IMG/VR virus record: IMGVR_UViG_3300029309_000189
Span: 1-31,818 of that record
Source of the DNA: a virus
Strand: one strand, 5' to 3'
DNA: 31,818 nucleotides
The translations under genes and the position numbers were made by a program. Shown one piece after another: positions 1 to 7,779 of the stretch (its first letter is position 1; each line of letters begins with the position of its first letter). Below the pieces are notes generated by a model, which saw only the letters and a list, made by a program, of their open reading frames with translations, was not told where the DNA came from and ran no database searches.

Positions 1-20
1 ATTTTTTTTGTCCTTGCCAT
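1..20 (-). CDS. Start of next late gene (partial, cut by window edge)
   Basis: Four bases after the stop of the preceding gene there is an ATG followed by codons for M-A-R-T-K-K, then the window ends. Genes here are almost contiguous, so a new gene is expected at this point. In T7-like phages the terminase small subunit lies near this place, but six codons cannot show that. This is only a probable start codon. Confidence 0.4.
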
Positions 21-24
21 CTAC

Positions 25-318
25 CTATGGTTTCTCTGGCATAGTAACAGCTTTAGCTTTATCAACTGTATCTACATCTTTAGTTATATCTCTTAACTTC
101 TGTCTATAAGTTTTCCACTCGGCAGACATAGTTACATCTGACATTCCCATCCAATCACATTCTGCTAATAGATTAGTTCTTTCTTCACGAATACTTTCCA
201 TAAGTCTATCAAACTCACCATCAGCCCAAGCTTTATCTCTAGCTTCAAGTTCTTTGATTTCGTCAGCAGTAAGTTTTACCTCAACACCATTAACCATTTT
301 AGTTTTATAAATAGACAT
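25..318 (-). CDS. Phage tail assembly chaperone-like protein
   Basis: A 97-aa protein. Its second half reads RTNLLAECDWMGMSDVTMS, then EWKTYRQKLRDIT. This matches the pattern RN-LL--CDW--L-D-----EW--YRQ-LRDI typical of the small phage tail assembly chaperone family (Phage_tail_APC type) found beside tail fibre genes. The N-terminal half is charged and probably helical. It is the last complete gene of the fibre block, with a GGAG-like ribosome site (AAAGGAGGTAAAT) before the ATG. The expected role is helping fold or assemble fibre proteins. The family call is from recalled pattern similarity and the molecular role is inferred. Confidence 0.65.
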   Translation of the reverse strand: MSIYKTKMVNGVEVKLTADEIKELEARDKAWADGEFDRLMESIREERTNLLAECDWMGMSDVTMSAEWKTYRQKLRDITKDVDTVDKAKAVTMPEKP

Positions 319-333
319 ATTTACCTCCTTTCT

Positions 334-1407
334 TTATTCTACTATTCCATAAACTGTAAATTGACCTTTTGTTATATTACCACTTGCACCCATAAACTTA
401 ATATAATTCTGTGCTGTTGTAAGTGAGCTTTGAAATCCAAAAAATATATAATATGCAGAACCATTATTGTTCTGATGTATATATGTGCCATGATACATTT
501 TATTATTTTGTGTTTGTGTAAAATATGGTAATTGAAGTTCTAAAAAATTAGTTTTTATTGTGCTTGTTGCATCATGATTCCAACCACCAAATTCGTAATA
601 GTTCGTAGTTGCAGACCATGCGGCACCAGCTTCTGTACCACTTCCGATTGTTCTATAAAAATAACCTCCATTACCTGTAAAAGAAAATGTTGAACCATTA
701 TCAGGTGAGTCAGCAAATCTAAAATTCGTATTTGTTGATAAAACAAAATCGTTAATTCTAATTAAATAACTCTTATATGTTGATGTAAAAACTGTATTGT
801 CAAATGTAACAAGTGGTTGTGCTGATGTAACATCTGTTGTTTTTAATTTAACTAAACCACCTGCACTAGCAAATTCCATTTGTCCTACTGCTGTAGCACC
901 ACTACCTGTTATACTTTTTACTTTAAGAAACTTATCTGCTGTAGGTGAATTATCTGGTAACTTCAATGTCCAACTTTGTCCTGCTGAATGATCTGGACTT
1001 TTTAACTTTACTCCATGACTGTTCACCTCACAGTTTAATTGTATTGCTCCACCTTCCCCACCTGCTCCCTTTGATATAAGAGTCGGTGCAGTAGCTAACT
1101 TGTCATTCGTAACTGTGTTATCACTTGGTGTTCCTACATTTAAAACATCACCTAATACTAAAATAAAATCTATAGAATCACCTGTAACAAGATTACTAGC
1201 AAAAGTAATTGTATGATTTGATATAGTAAATGAAGAACTAGGATTCTGTATTATCCCATTAAGACTTACAAGCATTTGATTTGCACTTGCAGGACTAAAA
1301 TTAACAGAGTCTTTCTGCATAGTATAGGCAGCTTGACCATTAACAACAGATATAGTGTCTAGCTTTATAAAGTTTCCTGTTATAGGTTGATTTCCAATAT
1401 AGGGCAT
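334..1407 (-). CDS. Distal tail fibre / receptor-binding protein with MPYIG N-terminus
   Basis: 357 aa if started at MPYIGNQPITG. This start overlaps the upstream stop as TAATG, the junction used by many pairs here; an in-frame ATG seven codons earlier lies inside the upstream gene and is less likely. The first ~110 residues form a beta-rich domain (MPYIG, then Y-T-M-Q, NGIIQNPSSSFTI, LVTGDSIDFILVLGDVL) also seen in the protein at 2189-3022. The rest is Gly/Ser/Thr/Asn-rich, as in trimeric fibre tips, with aromatic-rich C-terminal strands. Probably a structural fibre protein contacting the host surface. There is no catalytic motif. Confidence 0.65.
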   Translation of the reverse strand: MPYIGNQPITGNFIKLDTISVVNGQAAYTMQKDSVNFSPASANQMLVSLNGIIQNPSSSFTISNHTITFASNLVTGDSIDFILVLGDVLNVGTPSDNTVTNDKLATAPTLISKGAGGEGGAIQLNCEVNSHGVKLKSPDHSAGQSWTLKLPDNSPTADKFLKVKSITGSGATAVGQMEFASAGGLVKLKTTDVTSAQPLVTFDNTVFTSTYKSYLIRINDFVLSTNTNFRFADSPDNGSTFSFTGNGGYFYRTIGSGTEAGAAWSATTNYYEFGGWNHDATSTIKTNFLELQLPYFTQTQNNKMYHGTYIHQNNNGSAYYIFFGFQSSLTTAQNYIKFMGASGNITKGQFTVYGIVE

Positions 1408-1910
1408 TAGTTTGCTACCTCCAACCAAATAACTGTACTAGGTGAGCCTGAGTAATTATTATTATTACTTCTATTAATTCGTAATACTGTATTGTTGCCT
1501 CCACTTGAAACTTTACCTTGACATTTAACTGGTATTGCTGAACCATCAGTATTTGTAATACTTGTAAATATTGTTGAAGGCATATATGCATTATTATTTA
1601 ATGATGTACTATTGTAAAAAATATGAGTAGCTACTGGTGTAGTTGATGTTGTTGATAAAAAATCAGAACCATCTATTACCCATTTATAAAATAAATATGT
1701 ATTAGTTCCACCATCAAAATTTGCAACACCAGATATAAGAACAATACTATTTGAACTTGATGGTGTAAAACTACCAAAATCTAAATCATCTGCATAGGAA
1801 GTTGCACTTGCCCTTTCAGAGTTTTCTGTTATTTGTGTAATTTTGTGACTCAATAGTTTTCCTCCAACACCTGTTGATAATGAAGTTGCTAATATTTTAC
1901 TTAATGGCAT
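1407..1910 (-). CDS. Probable tail fibre-associated structural protein
   Basis: 167 aa, beginning MPLSKILATSLSTGVGGKLL. It is rich in Ser, Thr, Asn and Gly, has few charges, and alternates hydrophobic and polar residues as beta-structured fibre tips do. It lacks Cys pairs, enzyme motifs and membrane segments. It starts just after the XkdW-like gene and its stop overlaps the next fibre gene's ATG, so it is co-translated with the receptor-binding block. I do not recognise a named family. Placement and composition support a virion adhesin or decoration role, which is inferred. Confidence 0.55.
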   Translation of the reverse strand: MPLSKILATSLSTGVGGKLLSHKITQITENSERASATSYADDLDFGSFTPSSSNSIVLISGVANFDGGTNTYLFYKWVIDGSDFLSTTSTTPVATHIFYNSTSLNNNAYMPSTIFTSITNTDGSAIPVKCQGKVSSGGNNTVLRINRSNNNNYSGSPSTVIWLEVAN

Positions 1911-1913
1911 AAT

Positions 1914-2189
1914 CTATTCCTTTGGGTATTTATCCTTAACTGTTTTTATTGTTTTTTTCCAACCATCTATTCCATTATGATATAAATCGTCTAATTGGTC
2001 TGGTATAGATGGATATTCTTGTTCTCGCTTTTCTGCATATGTCAACTCTCGTGGAGTTGGATTAACAAAAGAGCCATCACTTTGTTTTATTTGACCACAT
2101 ACTACAGAATCCAAAACTTCTACAAATCCATCTTCTTTATAAGGTTGTTTTTGTATTACTATATTCTTATCTATTTTAACCCAAGCCAT
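1914..2189 (-). CDS. Small fibre-associated protein, XkdW/tail-chaperone-like
   Basis: 91 aa when started at MAWVKIDKNIV, whose ATG overlaps the stop of the upstream fibre gene (TAATG). A longer reading from 2252 would sit inside that gene and is rejected. The C-terminal segment LTYAEKREQEYPSIPDQLDD, followed by LYHNGIDGWKKTI, carries the YPS(I)-DQLD signature common to XkdW-like and fibre-associated phage proteins. These are usually small accessory proteins next to tail fibres, often thought to help fibre maturation. The N-terminal half is a small charged beta-type region. Function is inferred from motif and context. Confidence 0.6.
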   Translation of the reverse strand: MAWVKIDKNIVIQKQPYKEDGFVEVLDSVVCGQIKQSDGSFVNPTPRELTYAEKREQEYPSIPDQLDDLYHNGIDGWKKTIKTVKDKYPKE

Positions 2190-3022
2190 TATGCTACCTT
2201 TATAATCATAATATTTCCATGATTTGATACTTCTGACACTCCTGTCGGACAATTTCTACCAAAACCATTACTATCTGTTGCACTTCCAACAGCTTGAAAT
2301 TCTATATTTGCTGTGTCACTTAAAGTAAAATGTCCCTTTAAATGTAGAAATCCATGCACAGTATAAGATGTAACAAATCTTTGCACAGAACTTAAAACTA
2401 AACTTGTAGAATTAGTAGTGTCTCTAAGTCTAGCTTGACAATACTCAACTTTATTTGCTGGAGTAAATGCTTCAGTATAATAAGTTCCTGCAGGTAAAGA
2501 TATAACCGAAGAACTTAAAGAAGCACTTGTAATATCGTTTCTCATTACAGTATTGATTCCTAATTTTACATAACTTCCTGCAGAAGAACCTTGACTTGCA
2601 GCTGTATTATATGCTTGTTGTTCAACTGCAATAAACATTTCTGAATAAAATTTATCTCCACTTACAGGAGTTGCAAAACTATTATCACCTCTTAAGAATG
2701 TACTACTACTTTTTGTACCTGTTGCTGATAACTGTGCTAAACCCACACTACCACTTGCAGGATTTATTGTTCCTACTGCTTTACCTAAATATACACAGTA
2801 CATATCATCTGAACCTGCTGTTGCTTCTGTTAATGTTAAAGCAGTACCACTTGCCGAATATGCTGTAGTAGGTTCTTGTCTTACATTGTTTATAAACAAA
2901 GCTATATCATTAGCACTTGTTACTGAATTAGATAACGTATAATTTGCTGTAGCACTTACAGAAAAATCTTGTTTAGCTAGTGTCTGAAACGATGTTGTTG
3001 GTGCTGACCCCAGATAAGGCAT
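2189..3022 (-). CDS. Tail fibre protein with MPYLG N-terminal module
   Basis: 277 aa. It opens with MPYLGSAPTTSFQTL, followed by a beta-rich module (YTLSNSVTSANDIALFINNV, then REPTTAYSASGTALTL and DDMYCVYLGKAVGT). A linker with the fibre-repeat phrase STFLRGDNSFATP follows, then a C-terminal domain of about 150 residues with many aromatic and Ser/Thr residues. The first domain matches in layout that of the 334-1407 product, suggesting both use a common anchoring module with different tips. The FLRGDNSF-type phrase is typical of phage fibre shafts. It lies two bases after the 3024 gene's stop. A receptor-binding or fibre role is likely; the receptor is unknown. Confidence 0.7.
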   Translation of the reverse strand: MPYLGSAPTTSFQTLAKQDFSVSATANYTLSNSVTSANDIALFINNVRQEPTTAYSASGTALTLTEATAGSDDMYCVYLGKAVGTINPASGSVGLAQLSATGTKSSSTFLRGDNSFATPVSGDKFYSEMFIAVEQQAYNTAASQGSSAGSYVKLGINTVMRNDITSASLSSSVISLPAGTYYTEAFTPANKVEYCQARLRDTTNSTSLVLSSVQRFVTSYTVHGFLHLKGHFTLSDTANIEFQAVGSATDSNGFGRNCPTGVSEVSNHGNIMIIKVA

Positions 3023-3023
3023 T

Positions 3024-3368
3024 CTATGTTTGCTCCATGATTGATACTGACATGTCTAAAGCAGATCCTGCTGATGCTTGAGCTTTAACCACATCGGTTG
3101 TTTGTAATACTAACTTTTGACCACCAAACACTTCTAATGTTGTATTTGCTGGAATACTTACTGATTTTAACAAAAAGATATTAGCATTTGTTTCTGTATC
3201 AGATGTATCTGAAACCAGTTGCACATCTGCTGTGATTGCATTACTAGTAATATTACATAGTGACATTCCTAAAACAATCGTAGTAGTTGCACTCGGTACA
3301 GTATAAACTGTAGCTAAAGAGCTGTTTGATACAGCAGCTTTAGTTTTTATTTTAAATGTATTTGCCAT
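3024..3368 (-). CDS. Small virion structural protein in fibre block
   Basis: 114 aa beginning MANTFKIKTKAAVSNSS. It is composed of Ala, Thr, Ser and Val with an all-beta pattern (ATVYTVPSATTTIVLGMSL, NANIFLLKSVSIPANTTLEV) and a single Cys. Proteins of this length and composition next to fibre genes are common in marine podoviruses and myoviruses, and are usually virion-associated. A GGAG ribosome site precedes the ATG (AAAGGAGAAAAC). I know no precise function. It could be a fibre knob or adaptor subunit, inferred from context only. Confidence 0.6.
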   Translation of the reverse strand: MANTFKIKTKAAVSNSSLATVYTVPSATTTIVLGMSLCNITSNAITADVQLVSDTSDTETNANIFLLKSVSIPANTTLEVFGGQKLVLQTTDVVKAQASAGSALDMSVSIMEQT

Positions 3369-3378
3369 GTTTTCTCCT

Positions 3379-4038
3379 TTAACCTAAAGCAATAGCCAAT
3401 GCTGTAGCATCAGCAAGTGAAGTTTCACCATCAGCACCTGCACTTCCTTGTGCACCAGTGTTACCAACTGGAATGCCAAGTGTGAAATTTAAAGTAGCAG
3501 CTTGAGTCGTACCTGAGTTTGTAATAGCAACTGTAGCACTACTACCAGCACTCAAAGTGTTTGTCGTTACAGATCCAACAGCTACAGTAGCTCCATTAGC
3601 ATCTACATAACTTTTAGTAGCTGCATCTTGAGCTGCTGATGGATTAGTAACATTTTTAATACGTCTGCTTGTTGCATCAAATTGATCAGTGCTATCTTTT
3701 ACTAAAGCATCACCAGCAATATCAATAGACTCTTGAGCCATATTAAAAGCTTGAATACTATCGTTATCTAAATCTGATTCCTTAAAGACAGAACCAGCAG
3801 CATAATCAACGAGTCTTGTAGATTGACTTGTAGCTCTTCTTATTTCTATTATGGCATCTTGAGCTGGAGGTGTTCCAAACTGTATTTGATTAGAACTAGG
3901 AAAAGTGTAGTGAGTTGTAATTGTCTTGGTTACTCCATCAACCTTTACGATAACATCATCAGTTGATCGGTAACTAAAAGGTACACTGAATGTAGTGGTA
4001 CTGTTATTGCCAGTATAACGATTTAAAGCAAATGCCAT
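3379..4038 (-). CDS. Short tail fibre adaptor (T7 gp17 N-terminal domain)
   Basis: 219 aa. Residues 1 to about 145 match the T7 tail fibre N-terminal domain that plugs the fibre into the tail: MAFALNRYTGNNSTTTFSV, later IIEIRRATSQSTRLVDY, FKESDLDNDSIQAFNMAQES, and KNVTNPSAAQDAATKSYVDA. T7 gp17 is about 550 aa, so the long shaft and tip are absent. After a Ser/Thr-rich stretch it ends with a short collagen-like run (GNTGAQGSAGADG) and a hydrophobic tail. Distal functions seem to be moved into the separate fibre genes that follow. The domain call is firm; the division of labour is inferred. Confidence 0.85.
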   Translation of the reverse strand: MAFALNRYTGNNSTTTFSVPFSYRSTDDVIVKVDGVTKTITTHYTFPSSNQIQFGTPPAQDAIIEIRRATSQSTRLVDYAAGSVFKESDLDNDSIQAFNMAQESIDIAGDALVKDSTDQFDATSRRIKNVTNPSAAQDAATKSYVDANGATVAVGSVTTNTLSAGSSATVAITNSGTTQAATLNFTLGIPVGNTGAQGSAGADGETSLADATALAIALG

Positions 4039-4047
4039 AGTTTTTCC

Positions 4048-7000
4048 TTATTGTTGTTTATAATCTTTTAGGTCTATATCAAGAGGAGGAATAGTAGTTT
4101 CTTTCATATCCTCTTTTGTTTCCTCATACCATCTAAGCAATCCTATTAAATCACTTCCAGTCTGAGTTTGTTTTGTTGTTTTTGTTGCTTTTTTATTGGT
4201 TACAATTCTTGATAACACATCTTCTATTGCATCTTTTTTAATGTCTGCTAGTTCAGACCTAGTTTCAGTAATACCTTGTCCTTTTGCTTTTTCACTTCCT
4301 ATTGGAACTTTATTAGCAGCAATATCAAAAAGTAAATCAGTAAGACCATTATCTCTCATTTGTTGAACAACTAAATCCCAAAGATTACCTTGTACTTCAA
4401 CACTTCTTTTTAGAGTTTTGTCATATTGTCTTACTGTAACTTCAACTGTATTTAATCTTACACCAGGCAACATAGAAGACTCTGGTTTTAATTGAAAAGC
4501 AGTGCCAGCACCTTTAGCTGCATTTAAAAAATAATCGTGTACTATTGCTTCTTTTTTATAAATTTGATCTATTCTTTTTTTGGTAACTTTTCTACCTTGC
4601 CTTTTTAAATCCTCTTCAATCTGTTTCTTGTATCTTTCTATTTTTTGCTTTTTAGGATAACCCAAAAACTCTAGTCCAAAAGATGACTTCCAATCAACAA
4701 TTTCTGCTGGTCTCCCTAAAAAAGTGTATGACTTAGAAAAGTTTGTAGCTCCTTGTCTTTTAAACATTGATTCAGCATACTCGTCAAAGTACTCTGGGTC
4801 AGCTAACTCAGGGTCAAACAAATAAGAAGTGTTTTTTATTTGTCCACCAAAAGGAATAAACTGTCGAGATATTTGGCTTAGTCTCTCAAACATAGCATCA
4901 CCAAATTCATAGTCAGTATCATCAAGCTCATCTAACATGTCTCCTATAGCTTTAGGAGCACCTAATAAATTCATATCTCTAAATGTTTTTACAATACCTA
5001 AAAAAGTTGCATGTATTTTTTCATCAAGTAATTGATACTCTTCTTCAACATTTATAAACTCGCCTTGTTCTCTTTTTAATTCAATATCAACTTGATACTG
5101 CATTATATTCCAAAGCATTCTTAAAGGAGCACCAAAAGGATCAAACAAAGCTATGTTCCTTGGTTTTCCATTTATTGTAATTGTATAAGGGTCATCTTGC
5201 TCTGGGTTTTGTGCTTGTTGTTTTTGATTAACCCAGTTAAAAGGAGCACCTTGAGCTTCCCCTTTTATAAATTTCATCATACCATAACCAATTACCATTT
5301 GAGATAAATTTAGTTCTGTCATAGCTCTAGCTTGTCTAACAGTTCCATTTTCACCTCTTAAATCTTTTGCAAATCTTGGAGCAAAAAACTGCAAGCCTGG
5401 AGCTAGTCTTGTAGAAAATTCTGCAAGTCTTATAGGTGTTCTAAAGAATATTTGTCCTATAACTCTAAACAGAGGGTGTCGAGCAACTAAACCCTCGTAG
5501 TATTTAGCAATAGCACTTATGTTGTATTTACCAACTTTACCATCACCACCTTTACCAGAAAAGTTTCTTTTAAACAACATATCCAGTATTTGTACCAATG
5601 CATCGTTGTCTGTAGCAGTAAGAAGATCTTTATCGTTCTTTGATAGTTCATTTGTAACCCAATCTTTTAAAGCTTTTCCCTCAAGACCTCTGTTTTTACC
5701 ATCAGATAAAACAGCTCTTAACGAGTCCATAGAAAATGAGTATGCACCCTCTATCTGCTTATCTACTTTTTCAACTATAAAATCATTTAGCTCTTTGCCT
5801 TTTAAACCTTTAGAAGCTCCCTCAATAGTTGCTTCTTCTGTATATTTACCCTTAATAATACCTCTGTAAAAAGATGTTTCATAAAAACTATCTGTTGCTA
5901 ATAACAATCTGTTAAATATTCTTATCTGACCAATACTTGGTATTTTACCTTTTATACCTTTTTTAAGCATTGGTGGCATTTCTAAATACTTATCAGAAGT
6001 TCCTGATAGAATAGATTTTTCATATCTAAATGCTAACCTTGCATTTTTTAAAGCTTGTGCAAAAACTTCAGCTTGACCTGAGTAGGTTGCTACCATACCT
6101 CTAAATTTTATAGGGTCAAAACCAGAAGAGACATAATTAGCAACTGGTTTTATAAAGTAGGTGGCAATAGATGGAATAATATTTCGCACTGTAGAAGCTA
6201 AACTTAAAACATTTGATATTGTAGACTCGCCTAAAAATCTTTGTATTTTATAAAACAAACCTGGCTTACCATACTTTTCATCCATGTGTTTTTGTATTAA
6301 AGCTTCTCTTTCTATTAGCTTGTCAGAAACTAAACTGTAATCTTGTTTTCTTCTTGCTTCCTCAATTTCACCAGCAACTTTTTGTATTTTATAAGTCAAC
6401 TCGGCTTTTATAGCTTCACCAGATAATTCAGAAGAATACTTTAAAAGTCTATCTACTTCATCTGGGGTGGCTTCTTCTATATTTCTTATAGCTACTTCTC
6501 TTAAATCCTCTTTAGCTAATTCACCTTTAATATTAAAAGTTCTTCTAACTCCTAGTCCTCTACCTGATGCTTCACTAAGATGTCTTCGAGCTTCTTCTAA
6601 AGGAGCTAATGCATCATATAAATTTTGACCAGTTTCTAACAGATCAAGTCTATCTTGGTAGTTTAATTTATCACCCTCATCACGATATATTTTAGATATC
6701 TTAGAATTTAATTTTACAATATTAGTTACTTCATTATCTATTAGCTTTGCTAGAGCTTGTTCTTGACCAGAAGTAAATTCTGTATGAAATAAAGTTTGAC
6801 CAATCTCAGGATCTTTTAAACCTAAGTTAGTTAATCGGTTGTTGAATATCTTAACAGCTTCACCAAGTATTTTGTAGTTTTGTTTGTTATCTAAAACACC
6901 TACTGGATCTTTACCAATCTTTTGTTTGAAATCATCAATAAAATCTGTAAGATCTTTTACAGCACCATTTCCATCAAATGCAGTTTCTAACTCGGCTCTT

Positions 7001-7779
7001 AACTCTGGATCAAGATCAACCATCTTGTCTTCGTCTAAAGTTGGTCGTGTTTGTGGTTTAGGTTTAGCTGGATAAACTAAACTTTTAATTTTTCTATAAC
7101 CAAGCTCTGCACCTTTAAACGTGCCATAAGCCATCCCACCAAAAGCAACATTTAAACCTGCACCTTTTGCAGCTCCACTTAATATTTCTGATGTGTCATA
7201 ACTATCTTTTATAGTTCCATCTTCATTTAAAGCTTCTCCAGCAATTCTTGCAGCTTGTCTTGAAGTGTTATCAACTACACCCATTGCAGCTCCTTGAATT
7301 GCCAAGCTTGTACCAGTTGTTAACACAGACCTTATTTTAGCTTTTATACCTTCTCGAGCAGCTTGTTTCCCAAAAAACCCAGCACCTAGTGTTCCAAAAG
7401 AAATAAGGTTTGTAGGATCAGATAGTGTTCCTTTAAGAAATCTACCAGTGCCAGAACCAGTAAAATTATCTAAACTATCGTAAGCATCCATAGCATATAG
7501 AAAAGCTTGTTTTTGTTCCTCTGATCCTTTACCAATAGCTGATGCTGTTACAGCCATGCTCGTGAGGTTGTAATTAAATAAACCCATGTGGTCTAAACCC
7601 CACTTTGCTATATCTTCGTCAGACTGATAATTTCTACTGTCTCTGTTCTTTTTTCCAAAAGCTCTTTCAAATAAAATTTTAGAAGCCTTAACAAACTGAG
7701 GGTCGTTTATTAATGTTTCATCAGTTATAGAAGTTCCCTCTGGCTTTTGATAATAATCAAACTTTCTTTCTTCTGCCAT
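4048..7779 (-). CDS. Internal core/ejection protein, gp16 equivalent
   Basis: 1243 aa, the largest gene, in the T7 gene 16 position between the gp15 equivalent and the tail fibre. Such proteins are ejected into the cell and form the channel across the envelope. The N-terminal ~240 residues contain Gly/Ala-rich hydrophobic segments (around NLISFGTLGAGFFGKQAAREG), then long charged helices, then further amphipathic parts around 530-900. The N-terminal lytic transglycosylase motif of T7 gp16 (catalytic Glu plus a GLMQ-like loop) is not visible. The start codon overlaps the stop of the upstream gene (TAATG). The role is assigned by size, order and composition. Confidence 0.75.
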   Translation of the reverse strand: MAEERKFDYYQKPEGTSITDETLINDPQFVKASKILFERAFGKKNRDSRNYQSDEDIAKWGLDHMGLFNYNLTSMAVTASAIGKGSEEQKQAFLYAMDAYDSLDNFTGSGTGRFLKGTLSDPTNLISFGTLGAGFFGKQAAREGIKAKIRSVLTTGTSLAIQGAAMGVVDNTSRQAARIAGEALNEDGTIKDSYDTSEILSGAAKGAGLNVAFGGMAYGTFKGAELGYRKIKSLVYPAKPKPQTRPTLDEDKMVDLDPELRAELETAFDGNGAVKDLTDFIDDFKQKIGKDPVGVLDNKQNYKILGEAVKIFNNRLTNLGLKDPEIGQTLFHTEFTSGQEQALAKLIDNEVTNIVKLNSKISKIYRDEGDKLNYQDRLDLLETGQNLYDALAPLEEARRHLSEASGRGLGVRRTFNIKGELAKEDLREVAIRNIEEATPDEVDRLLKYSSELSGEAIKAELTYKIQKVAGEIEEARRKQDYSLVSDKLIEREALIQKHMDEKYGKPGLFYKIQRFLGESTISNVLSLASTVRNIIPSIATYFIKPVANYVSSGFDPIKFRGMVATYSGQAEVFAQALKNARLAFRYEKSILSGTSDKYLEMPPMLKKGIKGKIPSIGQIRIFNRLLLATDSFYETSFYRGIIKGKYTEEATIEGASKGLKGKELNDFIVEKVDKQIEGAYSFSMDSLRAVLSDGKNRGLEGKALKDWVTNELSKNDKDLLTATDNDALVQILDMLFKRNFSGKGGDGKVGKYNISAIAKYYEGLVARHPLFRVIGQIFFRTPIRLAEFSTRLAPGLQFFAPRFAKDLRGENGTVRQARAMTELNLSQMVIGYGMMKFIKGEAQGAPFNWVNQKQQAQNPEQDDPYTITINGKPRNIALFDPFGAPLRMLWNIMQYQVDIELKREQGEFINVEEEYQLLDEKIHATFLGIVKTFRDMNLLGAPKAIGDMLDELDDTDYEFGDAMFERLSQISRQFIPFGGQIKNTSYLFDPELADPEYFDEYAESMFKRQGATNFSKSYTFLGRPAEIVDWKSSFGLEFLGYPKKQKIERYKKQIEEDLKRQGRKVTKKRIDQIYKKEAIVHDYFLNAAKGAGTAFQLKPESSMLPGVRLNTVEVTVRQYDKTLKRSVEVQGNLWDLVVQQMRDNGLTDLLFDIAANKVPIGSEKAKGQGITETRSELADIKKDAIEDVLSRIVTNKKATKTTKQTQTGSDLIGLLRWYEETKEDMKETTIPPLDIDLKDYKQQ

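Noticed and set aside
2538-2551. Motif-like TTTCTCATTACAGT inside a tail fibre gene
   Set aside because: Has two extra bases compared with the early motif core and lies within ordinary coding sequence; likely chance.
5519-5869. 116-codon plus-strand frame opposite the gp16-type gene
   Set aside because: Antisense shadow of the internal core protein; low-complexity composition, no ribosome site or neighbours on that strand.
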